A stretch of DNA of 64,000 nt, from contig CATLHE010000001.1 in NCBI GenBank assembly GCA_949948895.1, positions 372,001 through 436,000 on the forward strand, in the 5' to 3' direction. Each line of letters begins with the position of its first letter. Positions within the stretch are counted from its first letter, which is position 1. This DNA comes from an uncultured Christensenella sp. (GTDB lineage Bacteria > Bacillota > Clostridia > Christensenellales > Pumilibacteraceae). The notes beneath the pieces are model-generated. The model did not search any database, was not told the origin of the DNA, and worked only from the letters and a program-made list of their open reading frames with translations. The translations under genes were made by a program, and so were the position numbers. Shown one piece after another: positions 53,187 to 63,300 of the stretch.

Positions 53187-54487
53187 TCCGTCCCCGATTG
53201 TATTTTGATATTTCCTATAGCGGTCGCCTCTATCGGCAACGCTATTACTTTTACTCCGCACGCTTGTTCCGTCAGCGCGTTGAGGTAATCGTTTTTTGCG
53301 CCTCCGCCCACTATGTACAGCGATCCGTACTTGACGCCCGTATTGTCGCTCAGTTCGTCGAGCGCGTCGCAGTAGCTTTTAGCGAGCGACAGATACGCGC
53401 TGTTAAAGTACCCGTATGCGTCTCGCGGTCTGCGCTCGAGCGCACTGTCAAACGCGTCTTTCATGGAAGCGGGCGCGCGGAAAATATCCGCGTTTACGTC
53501 CACCGTCTCTTTAAACCCGCTCGCTCTCGCGCCCTTTACTATCTCGCTCCACGGCGCGTCTTTACACAGCTCGTCGCGCAGGCGGTTTACCACCCACATG
53601 CCCATGATATTTTTTTGATAGCGCACGTATCCCACGCCGCCCTCGTTTGAGTAGTTGGCGCGCATGCTCTTTTCGTCGGTAAGCGCCGACGGGAGTTTAA
53701 CGCCCAACAGCGACCATGTGCCGCTCGATATATACGGCGCGTTGCCGTCGAACGGTATGCCCTCGACCGCGCTCGCCGTATCGTGGCTTGCCGCAAGCAC
53801 TACGCGGGTATTGCCGCCGACTCGCGCCGCTATCTCGGGTCTAAGCATGCCGACCGCCGTTTTCGCACGGTCTATCTTACCGAACAGCTTTTTGGGAAGC
53901 CCGAGCGCGGAAATGAGCTCGCCGTCGTACTCGCCCGTCGTCGCGTCGACAAGCCCCGTAGTCGTCGCGTTGGTATACTCGTGTCTTTTTATTCCCGTAA
54001 GTTTATATGTAAGATATTCGGGTATCATTAAAAAGTCGGTTGCTTTATCGAGCCTGCCTTTATTATTATCGTCAAACAGCTGATACACCGTATTAAACGG
54101 CTGAAACTGTATACCCGTTCTTGCATACAGCGCCGAAAAAGGCAGTATTTCATGCACGCGCTTTACCGCTTGTTCCGTGCGTTCCGCGCGGTATGATATA
54201 CAATCGCCCGACCGCTCGTCGCCGTTTAAAAGCACGTAATCCACGCCCCAAGTATCTATGGCGAGCGACGCTATATGCGGATATTTTTCAAACGCCGCTT
54301 TTATCCCGATGACTACGCTTTCAAAAAGCTTATCGATATCCCAACACAAAAGCCCGCCGCGGCGCGTAACGCCGTTAGCAAAACGGTACACCTCGTCGGT
54401 CTCTATTTTCCCACCGTCGCCGCGGTACCCTATTATATGGCGACCGCTCGACGCGCCTATGTCTACGGCAAGATAATATTGCTTCAT
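53183..54487 (-). CDS. rhaB: L-rhamnulokinase
   Basis: FGGY-family kinase making L-rhamnulose-1-phosphate, 434 residues. N-terminal ATPase loop YYLAVDIGASSGRHIIG, WDIDKLFESV, LAIDTWGVDYVLL, GHD-like ASHDTASAVEGIPF and C-terminal VVGGGAKNDYLNALTEQACG. I choose the ATG at 54487, where homologues begin, although a GTG at 54508 is in frame. First gene of rhaB-rhaA-rhaD-rhamnosidase. A -10 (TAATAT) lies 11 bases before the ATG and there is no ribosome-binding site, so the mRNA leader is at most about five bases. Confidence 0.94.
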   Translation of the reverse strand: MKQYYLAVDIGASSGRHIIGYRGDGGKIETDEVYRFANGVTRRGGLLCWDIDKLFESVVIGIKAAFEKYPHIASLAIDTWGVDYVLLNGDERSGDCISYRAERTEQAVKRVHEILPFSALYARTGIQFQPFNTVYQLFDDNNKGRLDKATDFLMIPEYLTYKLTGIKRHEYTNATTTGLVDATTGEYDGELISALGLPKKLFGKIDRAKTAVGMLRPEIAARVGGNTRVVLAASHDTASAVEGIPFDGNAPYISSGTWSLLGVKLPSALTDEKSMRANYSNEGGVGYVRYQKNIMGMWVVNRLRDELCKDAPWSEIVKGARASGFKETVDVNADIFRAPASMKDAFDSALERRPRDAYGYFNSAYLSLAKSYCDALDELSDNTGVKYGSLYIVGGGAKNDYLNALTEQACGVKVIALPIEATAIGNIKIQSGTE

Positions 54488-54498
54488 GATACCGTTTA

Positions 54499-54527
54499 AT
54501 ATTATCACATAAGCTTTGCGTTTTCAA
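54499..54527 (-). promoter_or_regulatory. rha operon promoter
   Basis: Minus strand TTGAAA, 17-base spacer, TAATAT. The predicted start is only a few bases upstream of the rhaB ATG. The inverted repeat at 54527-54541 abuts the -35. Confidence 0.55.
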
Positions 54528-54541
54528 TGCGTAACGCGCAT
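54527..54541. promoter_or_regulatory. Inverted repeat beside the rhaB -35, candidate operator
   Basis: ATGCG-TAACG-CGCAT, 5-bp arms. A second one, CAAAA-CGCGAA-TTTTG at 54609-54624, lies between the -35 and -10 of the divergent regulator gene. Either could be the DeoR-type operator. Arms are short, so the call is tentative. Confidence 0.3.
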
Positions 54542-54604
54542 TTTGACTAATATTTGAACGATTGCGCAAAGCTTCGGTCGTGAAACGTCCACTGTCATCC
54601 GCGC

Positions 54605-54633
54605 TTGACAAAACGCGAATTTTGCTGTAAAAT
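54605..54633 (+). promoter_or_regulatory. Promoter of the deoR-type regulator
   Basis: TTGACA (perfect), 17-base spacer, TAAAAT. The ATG at 54648 is 14 bases past the -10, giving a leader of about seven bases (AAATAAA) and no ribosome-binding site. The inverted repeat within the spacer suggests autoregulation. Confidence 0.65.
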
Positions 54634-54647
54634 GAGGGTCAAATAAA

Positions 54648-55454
54648 ATGTTTCGGAAAAAGCCCATGTTTGTAAACGAACGCGCAAACCAAATAATCGA
54701 ATACTTAAAGATCCACAAGAAAGCCACGATCGGCGAACTTGCCGCCGCGCTTTTTGCGAGCGAGTCGACCATACGCCGCGATCTTACCGAAATGCAGGAA
54801 TCGGGATTGGTAGCCCGCTATCACGGCGGAGCTATACTGCTCGACGGCGTGGGCGAAGTCTCTTTGTTTGTGCGCGCCGAAAAAGACGCGGAGGAAAAGG
54901 ACGAGTGCGCCAATATCGCCATAAATCATTTTTCGTCCATGTTCATGAACGCGAAAACGGTGTTCATAGACAACTCGTCCACCTGCCTCGTGCTCGCCAA
55001 AAAACTAGATTTTACAAATAAAACGGTAATCACGAACGGACTTCAGATAGCTTTACAGCTCTCGCAAAAGCCGGACATACAGTTGATAATGCCGGGCGGT
55101 CATGTACACTTAAGCACCAGCGCGATCACGGGCTCGCTCGCTACGAGAACGCTGAGCGACTTCGGTATCGATCTCATGCTCTCGTCGTGCGCGGGGCTTA
55201 ACGCTACGGGCGCGTATGAGCTGTCGCTCGAAACGGCGCAACTCAAGCAAGTTGCGGCAAACCAAAGCAAGCACCGCGTATTGCTTGCGACTACAAACAA
55301 GCTTCTCACCGACGCGTCGTACCGCGTGAACGCGCTCGACGCATACGACTTTATATTTACCACCGCCGATGACGCGCTTGTCAAAACTCTCGCGACGAGC
55401 GGCGCAAATATCATCAACAATAAGCTAAATAGCGTACCCCCCCCCCATGGCTAA
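54648..55454 (+). CDS. DeoR family regulator of rhamnose genes
   Basis: 268-residue repressor-type protein. N-terminal winged helix with KKATIGELAAALFASESTIRRDLTEM (about 24-48), and the sugar-phosphate-sensing C-terminal domain with IDNSSTCLVLAKKL, VITNGLQIAL and MPGGHVHLSTSAITGS. Divergent from rhaBAD, so rhamnose-derived phosphates are the likely signal (inferred). Residues at the extreme C-terminus derive from a run of ten C (SVPPPHG), so the true end depends on the exact length of that run. The mRNA leader looks very short. Confidence 0.88.
   Translation: MFRKKPMFVNERANQIIEYLKIHKKATIGELAAALFASESTIRRDLTEMQESGLVARYHGGAILLDGVGEVSLFVRAEKDAEEKDECANIAINHFSSMFMNAKTVFIDNSSTCLVLAKKLDFTNKTVITNGLQIALQLSQKPDIQLIMPGGHVHLSTSAITGSLATRTLSDFGIDLMLSSCAGLNATGAYELSLETAQLKQVAANQSKHRVLLATTNKLLTDASYRVNALDAYDFIFTTADDALVKTLATSGANIINNKLNSVPPPHG
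55437..55446. repeat. Homopolymer of ten C at the 3' end of the regulator gene
   Basis: Ten consecutive C just before the deoR-type stop codon. It is the only such run in the window. Slippage or a base-calling error would alter the last few residues only. Confidence 0.8.
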
Positions 55455-55536
55455 ACTCGGCACACGCGAATAAAGCTCGCTTTAAGCCCATATCGCCACG
55501 GTGTCACATCCGATTTGGTTTTACAGTAAAAATGTC

Positions 55537-55560
55537 GGAGCAAGCAAGTATTTTTGCTCC
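55537..55560. terminator. Hairpin after the regulator gene, weak terminator
   Basis: GGAGCAA and TTGCTCC arms around a 10-base loop. No long T run follows on plus; on minus ATTTTT follows after a few bases. Confidence 0.35.
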
Positions 55561-55578
55561 TTGAATAAAATTCCCATC

Positions 55579-55622
55579 AAAAAATCCGCGCTCCGTAACG
55601 CATCGGAATGCGGATTTTTTGT
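55579..55622. terminator. Bidirectional terminator
   Basis: AAAAAATCCGC-GC-TCCG and CGGA-AT-GCGGATTTTTT form a long stem with one internal mismatch and a loop of about eight bases, flanked by A and T runs. It separates the regulator from the convergent Ig-like lipoprotein gene. Confidence 0.9.
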
Positions 55623-55632
55623 TGTCTCAAAT

Positions 55633-58086
55633 TTACCAGCCCATGATTCTGTTGTGCCAATAGTCTGCGCCTGCTCTGAATGTTAGCCCGCCTATTACAA
55701 CGAACATATCGCCGCCGCGGTCGTTATCCAGGTATTCGCGGTCGAGCCCCTGCGTCGAAAACTCGCACTGCGGATCGCGATCGGGCACATAGGTAAAGCG
55801 GAACTCGTACATCGAGTACGTGCCGTCTGCGCGTTTCAAAAGGTACCAGCCTTGCGTTGTCGCCGCCGTTCCCCAATCGCCGCCGCCGTCTATATTTGTA
55901 ATAAACAGCTCGAGAGTATCGCTCGTGCCCGACTGATTGCCGAGGTCCATTTTGCTCGTATCCCAATTGACGTCGGGGATGGCGTATATCATGTATTCGG
56001 CTGTCTTTTGCTCATACTCGACCGTGACCGTCTTTACGCCCACAGTCGTCATATCGGGCTCGGACACGGTATACTCGCTCTCGTCGAGCGTCTTTTGTGC
56101 GCCGTTAGCATAGTGCGCCGTGACTACAAGTCCGCTGTATTCAAAAGTTCCGTTGACCAAATACTCGCGCTTTGCGGCGGAATGATCTACGGTTATCCTG
56201 TCGAGCCTTGCCGCGACTACTGTTATATCATACTCCGCCGTCTTGCCGCCGTACTTGACCGTGACCGTGTGAGTACCGACCGTATCCATATCGTATCCGT
56301 CGAACGTGCAAGCCGAAGCGTCAACGACTTCGCTCGAGCCGTCCTCGAAGTTTACAGTGACTATTAATCCCGCGGCTGTAAACGCGTCGCCCGCTTCAAA
56401 CTCTTTCTTTGCGGCGGAATCGTTGAGAGATATTCCCACGATTACGCCAATAGGTTCCGCTACCGTAATTGTGTACGTTGCGCTCTTGCCGCCGTAAGAC
56501 ACGGTAACGGGATAGCCGCCTGCAACAGTCAGATCGTATCCCGAGAACGAGCAATCGGATAGCGATACGTTACTACGCGTTCCGTTGTTCATTACCGCCG
56601 TCACAATAAGCCCCGCCGCGCTGAACTCGTCGCCTACGAGATAGGACGTCTTTACGTTGGAATAGTCAAGCTCGATCGATGCGAGCGATACCGCCGTCAC
56701 GTTTACGGTGTACGACGCGGTCTTACCTGCGTACGTCACGATTATCGTCTTTTCGCCCGCAACGTTTCCATTATAGCCCTCGAACGTCGCTTGAGTATGC
56801 GCATCGACAAGCTGTTCGGAAACGCCGCTCATGCGATGAAGCGTGACGACGATGCCCGTCGCGTCGAACCCGTCGCCTACGAAATACTCGGTCTTGGCTT
56901 CCGTAGCGTCGACCGTGATATAGTCGATCTCATCCCAACCGATAACAACGTAGTGCCACACATTATCGGCGACCGTAAACACCGCGCCGCCAATCGTTAT
57001 TTGAAGCGCGCCGCCGGACACGATAGCCGCTTCTCCGACGCACTTAACAAAGGTGCTCGTATACCCGTCGGGCGAGTACGTATACATAAACTCGTCCATG
57101 ACGGTAGACCCGTCGGCTTTTTTGTTGACCGTCCAACCGACCGTTTCGGCGGCTTCGGTATTGCTTCCGCCGCCCTTGATCTCCGTAACGTACAGTATAA
57201 GAGCCTCGCCGCTCTCATTTGCGTCGGTAAAAGTCATCACTTTGTTTTGTTCGTACTGCGACGGCGACTTGGGAAGCACGCACACATTGACTTCGTCGAT
57301 AACGGTTTGACCGCCGTACTGCGCCGTGACCGTCACGCCCGTATTGCCAACCGTATCAAACGCCGCAGTATCCGCTTCGAACTCGGTCACGGGATGCGTT
57401 TCGCCGTTGTTCATTACCACCGTGACGGTCAGTCCCGTTTTATCGAAACTGCCGCCCACACCGTAAACAGTGCGAACGCCTTTCAGCCCGAACTCCAAAG
57501 ATTTAGGCGCGAGCGCGACTACGTTTACCTTATACGTCGCTACCGCTCCGCGGTATGCTACGGAAATGATCTTTTCGCCAAGCGTTTCGCTGTCGAAGCC
57601 CGTTATCTCGCACTCGGAGAGCTTTATCGGTTTTGACTCGCCGAAACTGAGTATCGGCGTTACGACAAGTCCCGTCGCGCTGAACTCGTCGCCTTGAACA
57701 AACTCCGTCTTGGCTTTTGACGCGTCGAGTATCAATTCCGTTACGTTGACTTCGACTACCGTTACGGTATAATGCGCGGAAGCGCCCATAAACTTTATCG
57801 TGACTTTTTTCTCGCCCGCTTTACTCATATCGGGCGCGGAAACTTCGTACTCGGCATGCGTTGCGATATATCGTTTGCCGTCTACTATTGCTATAACAGT
57901 CAAGCCGTCAGTAGTAAAGCTCTCGCCCACGCCGAACGTGGTTCTCACGTTTGCGGTATCCAATTCGAGCTTGACGGACGACTCATCTTTTTTGCCGCAC
58001 GCCGCCAAAGCAAACACCGCCGCTAACAGCGAAGCTATGACCGCCAAGATCAATACTATTCTTTTATTTAGCTTTTTCTCGTTCAT
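55633..58086 (-). CDS. Surface lipoprotein with seven Ig-like (Big_3) repeats and two copies of an unrecognised module
   Basis: 817 residues. Lipoprotein signal with lipobox FALAAC (Cys30). Then three Ig-like repeats (about 38-110, 116-190, 196-270), a module of about 100 residues (about 283-384), four more repeats (about 387-463, 469-541, 550-622, 628-700) and a second module copy (about 710-817). Each repeat carries AKTEYxVGDxFxATGLVVT at the start and GEKTVTVKYGGKTAxYTVTV at the end, typical of bacterial Ig-like group 3. The module shows L-x-L-x-I/V-T-x-I-x-GGG, GW...K-ADG-S-x-M-x-EF, TY-x-PD, then IGG-x-F and WH...GW. Cell-surface adhesion or glycan presentation is likely. No catalytic site seen. 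Confidence 0.82.
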   Translation of the reverse strand: MNEKKLNKRIVLILAVIASLLAAVFALAACGKKDESSVKLELDTANVRTTFGVGESFTTDGLTVIAIVDGKRYIATHAEYEVSAPDMSKAGEKKVTIKFMGASAHYTVTVVEVNVTELILDASKAKTEFVQGDEFSATGLVVTPILSFGESKPIKLSECEITGFDSETLGEKIISVAYRGAVATYKVNVVALAPKSLEFGLKGVRTVYGVGGSFDKTGLTVTVVMNNGETHPVTEFEADTAAFDTVGNTGVTVTAQYGGQTVIDEVNVCVLPKSPSQYEQNKVMTFTDANESGEALILYVTEIKGGGSNTEAAETVGWTVNKKADGSTVMDEFMYTYSPDGYTSTFVKCVGEAAIVSGGALQITIGGAVFTVADNVWHYVVIGWDEIDYITVDATEAKTEYFVGDGFDATGIVVTLHRMSGVSEQLVDAHTQATFEGYNGNVAGEKTIIVTYAGKTASYTVNVTAVSLASIELDYSNVKTSYLVGDEFSAAGLIVTAVMNNGTRSNVSLSDCSFSGYDLTVAGGYPVTVSYGGKSATYTITVAEPIGVIVGISLNDSAAKKEFEAGDAFTAAGLIVTVNFEDGSSEVVDASACTFDGYDMDTVGTHTVTVKYGGKTAEYDITVVAARLDRITVDHSAAKREYLVNGTFEYSGLVVTAHYANGAQKTLDESEYTVSEPDMTTVGVKTVTVEYEQKTAEYMIYAIPDVNWDTSKMDLGNQSGTSDTLELFITNIDGGGDWGTAATTQGWYLLKRADGTYSMYEFRFTYVPDRDPQCEFSTQGLDREYLDNDRGGDMFVVIGGLTFRAGADYWHNRIMGW

Positions 58087-58114
58087 TTCGACCCCGCATC
58101 AAATAGTCGTTTCT

Positions 58115-58825
58115 CTAATACGTACCGTACCGAGATAAATAATCGAGTAGACTCGGATAAAAAATATCGTCGTCCAACTGCTTCTGCGCGTTCTCGGACT
58201 TATCGACTACAACAGTTCTCGCGCACACATACTCGTCGTACAAGTAACCGTTGAGCCCCGACAAATACGAATAGTCGAGAACGAGATCGTCGCTGTCGTG
58301 CATGGCAAGCCCATACACGCCCGCGCCCGTGACCCTATACGATCTTACGGCTTGCGTTCCGTCGGTAGGATCGGAAAGCGTCACGGAATACAGATCGGTC
58401 GAGAGCTGGTCGTATGTATAACTGCCCTTGACGTCCACAGCTATCTGAGCAAACCTTCCGCCCCACTCGCCGGGGTTGCCCAATACAACTGTATATTCGT
58501 ATTCGTAAGTAAAATCGCGTTTGAGTTTGAGACGCTGATCCATATTGTACGAAATACGGTGACCTTCCATATTCGAATTTATCGGGTACTCTGTGCTGAG
58601 CATGTGCATGCGATCGGTCTTGCTTACGTTGCCCGCGTCATGAGTTATCCTGAGCGCGTCCGCTTCGGAAGCGCCCAAGGTTTCCTGATATGTGAACGTA
58701 CCTATGAGCTCGCTCTTTTCTGTCGGCTTGGATTTACCTCCGCCGTCGGAACTGCCGCACGCCGCAAGCCCGCAAAGCGACAGCGCGGCGATAGCGGCAA
58801 ACATAATCTTCGTTGTTTTTTTCAC
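58115..58825 (-). CDS. Lipoprotein of unknown function
   Basis: 236 residues with a lipoprotein signal, lipobox GLAAC (Cys23), then a Gly/Ser/Lys linker. The mature domain is mostly beta-strand (IGTFTYQETLG, RDFTYEYEYTVVLG, VDVKGSYTYDQLSTDLYSVTLSDP), suggesting a small lipocalin-like or beta-sandwich fold. The family is not recognised. It lies 10 bases after the 58836 gene and 28 before the Ig-like lipoprotein, so the group is co-transcribed. Confidence 0.75.
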   Translation of the reverse strand: MKKTTKIMFAAIAALSLCGLAACGSSDGGGKSKPTEKSELIGTFTYQETLGASEADALRITHDAGNVSKTDRMHMLSTEYPINSNMEGHRISYNMDQRLKLKRDFTYEYEYTVVLGNPGEWGGRFAQIAVDVKGSYTYDQLSTDLYSVTLSDPTDGTQAVRSYRVTGAGVYGLAMHDSDDLVLDYSYLSGLNGYLYDEYVCARTVVVDKSENAQKQLDDDIFYPSLLDYLSRYGTY

Positions 58826-58835
58826 GGTTATCTCC

Positions 58836-59927
58836 TTACTGTAATGCGAGTATCGCGCCCGTCCATGCGGAGTGCGGTGCCGAAAAGCCGTGACCGTCTA
58901 TTGTTACCTGCAAGTCGTCGCCTACCTGCTTTTCATCTATACCGTTTGCAAACGTCGCATTCGATACAAAATGGCTTACGTAACCGTCTATGTAATAAGC
59001 AAAGTCGTACACGCGCGTCACGCCCTCGGCGTCGGTATAAACGTATTTGCCGCGCGCGTTTGACGCTCCGCTCTCACCGTCCGAGCCGTCCGTCTCGGGC
59101 TTTGTAACCAAAAGCGTGAGAGACTCTTTTCCGTCCTCGTCGATATTGGTAAACTCGATGGCGCGCGACGGAGAGTCGAGTACGATCAATTCATCTTCCA
59201 CCGCGGTATACGCAAACGCCGTAGACACATTGCCACAACGCACCGTCACGTTGCTCACGCCTTTTACGGAAGACTCGGAAAGCCAAACCGAATAATTGCT
59301 CGGCGACGCGACTACCGTAGTCGTCCACTCGGGATGTTCGTCCTGCATGGTAAGCTGTTTGGGCGTGCCGCTGAGCTCAGCCCACATGACAAAGCCCTCG
59401 AGCTCCACGCGCCCGTCTTCGCCAACGTTTATCGCGGACGGAAGACTCCGCACGTCGATATGCTTTACCCCGAACACGGTAACGGGATAATATCCCTCGT
59501 AAGTGGTGTTGCCGTCTTCGTAATACACTCGCGCAGCTTTGACGCCAGCCGTACTCGTATCGACGTCGAGCTTGCAATCCTCGCGTATTTTGCCGTCTAT
59601 CACGAGCGCGAAGCCGATTGGATCGGGCGTTTCGCCCACCACATACTCGACGCGCGCATCTTCCGTCACCAAAGCCGACGCTTTCTTGACCACTATTTCC
59701 GCAACGGCATTGCCGCGCGACGCCCAAGAAAGAAGCACCGAAAACGTAACGACCGTCGCTATCGTGGTACAGCCGTAAATAAGGTATTTCCACTTATTGC
59801 GCCCGAAATGTATCTTTTCGCCGAGCTTGATAAAAAACGATTTTAACTTCCCGCCGAGCTTGACGAAAAACGCGCATAGCTTATCTTTAAACGCGGAAAG
59901 CTTTTGCTTCATGCTTGCCTTGCTCAT
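58836..59927 (-). CDS. Membrane-anchored Ig-like protein with a copy of the shared C-terminal module
   Basis: 363 residues. N-terminal cytoplasmic basic segment (Lys-rich, FFVKLGGKLKSFFIKLGEKI repeats), one membrane helix (about 47-68), then two weak Ig-like domains (about 75-150 and 155-243). The C-terminal about 105 residues (about 256-358) closely resemble the module in the neighbouring lipoprotein: ESLTLLVTK, KYVYTDAEGVTRVYDFAYYIDGYVSHF, LQVTIDGHGF. The N-terminal amphipathic repeats are unusual. It overlaps the upstream 59924 gene by four bases. Confidence 0.78.
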   Translation of the reverse strand: MSKASMKQKLSAFKDKLCAFFVKLGGKLKSFFIKLGEKIHFGRNKWKYLIYGCTTIATVVTFSVLLSWASRGNAVAEIVVKKASALVTEDARVEYVVGETPDPIGFALVIDGKIREDCKLDVDTSTAGVKAARVYYEDGNTTYEGYYPVTVFGVKHIDVRSLPSAINVGEDGRVELEGFVMWAELSGTPKQLTMQDEHPEWTTTVVASPSNYSVWLSESSVKGVSNVTVRCGNVSTAFAYTAVEDELIVLDSPSRAIEFTNIDEDGKESLTLLVTKPETDGSDGESGASNARGKYVYTDAEGVTRVYDFAYYIDGYVSHFVSNATFANGIDEKQVGDDLQVTIDGHGFSAPHSAWTGAILALQ

Positions 59928-60370
59928 GCGTTATCCTCCCTCTTACTCGTCGAGAAAAACGCGCCGACTACAACGCAAACAATGGCGACGACGTACACAG
60001 CTATGCCCGCGATACTGCGTGGAACGCCTATCGCGTTTGCTTCCACGTCGCCCATATTGTGAACGGTAAAATAAATACCTATCGGAGACAGACAGGGCGT
60101 AAAAAACTTGACCGCCGCTATCACGAGTGCAAATATAGCTATTATGTACAAAGCGTCGACAAACATCGGACGGTTGCCCATAAACAGCGAGTTGATCAAA
60201 ATACAGCATATCGACCATATAGCTATTATCATAAGCGCCACAACCCATTTATCGGAAACAAAGTGAAACGCGTCGAAAGTAACAGCATACATGATGAATG
60301 CGACTATAGTCAGCAACAGCGCGGCGGCAAGTATGTAAAATCCCGCTCTCGGAGCTTTAATCTTTATCAT
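59924..60370 (-). CDS. Four-helix membrane protein
   Basis: 148 residues with four hydrophobic segments (about 11-33, 40-62, 70-90, 116-140). A short N-terminal basic stretch (MIKIKAPRAGF) and a polar extracytoplasmic loop (FTPCLSPIGIYFTVHNMGDVEAN) are visible. Family not recognised. It overlaps the end of the GH3 gene by 14 bases, so it is tightly coupled to it and may help anchor or assemble the surface enzyme (inference). Confidence 0.72.
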   Translation of the reverse strand: MIKIKAPRAGFYILAAALLLTIVAFIMYAVTFDAFHFVSDKWVVALMIIAIWSICCILINSLFMGNRPMFVDALYIIAIFALVIAAVKFFTPCLSPIGIYFTVHNMGDVEANAIGVPRSIAGIAVYVVAIVCVVVGAFFSTSKREDNA

Positions 60371-63300
60371 CGCCGTCGCCCTCCGTTTTTATTTCATTGT
60401 CCGCATACGCCGTCGAACCGTCTTCCGCGTCGCACGATATACTGATATCCGCGTTATCGGCAGTCTCCGCCTGTTCCGTACAGTGACCGCCTTGCGCCGA
60501 CGCTTTGGCTTTTCTATCGCTCAGCACGCGCAAAACTACCGCGAGCACGGCAAGAACGCCGCACAAAACACCCGTACCTATCGCTCCGCCGACAAGAGCT
60601 TTTTGCCACCAAAACACCTGTTCTTTTACAACAGTATTGGCGTCGTAGCCGTTGAGCGCGCTGCTGTTAGCCAAAGAATACATATAGTAGTGCATGTTTT
60701 CGGACAAGGCTTCGCACAGCTTGGGATCGCTTTTTACTTTGCTCTTATTGTTATAGTCGGGCCAGAAATTTGTGAGAAGGCTCTCGGCATTGGAAGTCGC
60801 CATAAACGTAACGTTGTTGATTACCGCGTCTTGCGGGTTAAAGAACCGTCCGCCTACGACCATATCCGTCGATATAAGACCTTTGTATCCCCACTCGCCG
60901 CGGAGTATATTTTTCATCAGTCCCGTGTGCGCGTTTACGCCGCACGCGCCGACGCGCGAGAACGACGACATGAGCCCTATCGCGTTTACGGTGTGACCGT
61001 CGGCGTTTACGTATTTGACGTCCTCGCTCAAGCCCTGAAACGCTCTCAGCTCAAGCTCTCTCGCCGATTGCTCTTCCATAAACTGACACAGTCCTTCGCG
61101 GTACGATTCCTGCGTATTAAACGCGAAGTGTTTTGCTGAAAGTATCGCGCCTTTTGCGAGCCCGCCGCGAACGAATGAAGTACCCAATATATTCGTGAGC
61201 ATGGGGTCTTCGCTGTAATACTCGTGATTGCGCGAGTTGAACGGCGTGCGGTGAAGATTCATACCGGGCGCCCAGATAATGGGGTTGCGGCTCCAAAGCA
61301 TATCCTCGCCGTACATTCTGCCCTGTTCTTCCAATAACTCTTTATTGAACGTAGCCGCAGTCATCGGCTCGCAACACATATCGCAAGACATGTACCCGTA
61401 GTTAGGATCGCTTTCGGGCACAGCCATGACGCCGCTCGACGGTGCTTTACTGCCGATAGAGCGCGTCACGTTACCGTTGGGACCGTCTATCTGCCACACT
61501 TCGGGCGCGTTCACCGACTTAAAGAGCTTACAGCTCGCGCCGCCGTACGGCGCAAACGCCCACGCTTCGTCAAACGTGATCTGACTGACTAAATACTCCC
61601 AACGCTCGTCGTCGTATGACGCGAACTTCATTTCCGCGATGGACAGATTTTCGAGCGGATTGCCCTCGTCGTCCTCTTCGGTGGAGTGATCGACCCCGAA
61701 CTTTACGTCGGACGAACCGGTGGTAAACTGATAAACGCGGCTGTCCAAATACAGATTCATCGAGCTAGGCACGTCGAGTCTGACGTACGATTTGGGAAAA
61801 GTTCCAGCCCAATCGCTGCGAGAAAGGTATGTTACCGTATTCGGTTTATAGTAGTTGTAATCCGCATCGGCAAGCTGATTGCTTACCGTCTTTCCGCTTT
61901 CGGTCACCGAAAGAAGCTCGACGTTCACGCCGTTTGTATCAAACGCTATACCGCTGTCGTTTGCGGGATGCCACGCCGCGGCTTTATCGACGGACGGCGA
62001 CTCACCGACTTCCGAGTACAGTTTGGACTCGTCGACGCCCTTTTTAAGCAACACGCTGTTGAGCGCGTCGTGCGCGCCGTTGCCTACCGCAAAGTAATAC
62101 GTATCGTTTTCGAGTATATACCCGCCCGTAGCGCTTCCGTTTGCGACCGTCTTATCATAGCTCGCCAAGTATTTAAGCGCAAACTCGACGGTAACCGTGC
62201 GTTCCTCGTTCGCGTCGAGCTCTGTCTTCTCAAAACCGACGAGCTGTATCGCGCTCTTTTCGACGCCGTGTTCTTTGTCGTACTCCGTGTACGGCGATTG
62301 CGCATAAACTTGAACTACCGTTTTTGCGGCGCGCTCGCCCGTATTTTTGACCGCTATATCTATCTTTGCCGTCTTGCTCTCGGTATCCACTTCGAGCGAG
62401 CCGTCTACAATCTCTTGCGTAAACGTAGAATACGACAAGCCGTAACCGAACGTATACGACACTTCGTCCTCGTACTTCCAAAGCGAAGTCGTCGCGCCGT
62501 GCCCCTGCCCTATGGGTGAAGCCGCTCTGCCTCTGCCTTCCACGACGTCGGCATAACGCGTTTCGTAGTAATAGTAGCCCGTATACAAGCCTTCCGCAAG
62601 CACGACGTAGTGGCTGTTGTCCGCATTGTTGTAACGCGACGTATCCGACCACTCGAATTTGCCGTTGCCGCTCGGCGACGTGATACCGAAGTTTTGCGCC
62701 GCGGGCGACGCGGAAGCGTCGACCGCGTAGGTGTCGGGAAGGCTTCCCGACGGCGAAGCTTTGCCGCTTATCACGCGCGCCACGCCGTTCATTCCGTAAC
62801 TGCCGGGCAATCCTATCCAAAGCACCGAATCGACGTTAGGATCGTTTTTGAGATCGTCTATCTCCATAGCTACCGCGCTGTTCACGAGCACGATAACTTT
62901 ATCCGATATCTGAGCCGCGACGCTTATAAGATCGCGCTCGTCTTGCGAAAGCCCGACAGCGCTTTTCGATCCGTCGCTTTTATCCGAAACGCCGTATTCA
63001 CCGGGCAGGTATTCGCGACCCTCGCCGCTAGACCTTCCCACGACGACAAAACACGCGTCGTCGTACATTTGATACTGCCCGCATTCGGAAAGCGTGATAC
63101 GCGGCTCGTTTATCGCAAAAGGCGCGCCCGAGCTTCCGTTTGCCTCGCTGCCCGCGACAAGCGAAGGAAAATTCTTGCCGCTGTACGCGTTTACGAGCGC
63201 GGGGTTTATCGTGATGTTTTGGTTTTTGAACGCGGCTTCTATCGTGATCGGAAGGGATATCTTGCCGTCCGCGGTCTTGACAGTTTGCTTGCGGATTGGG

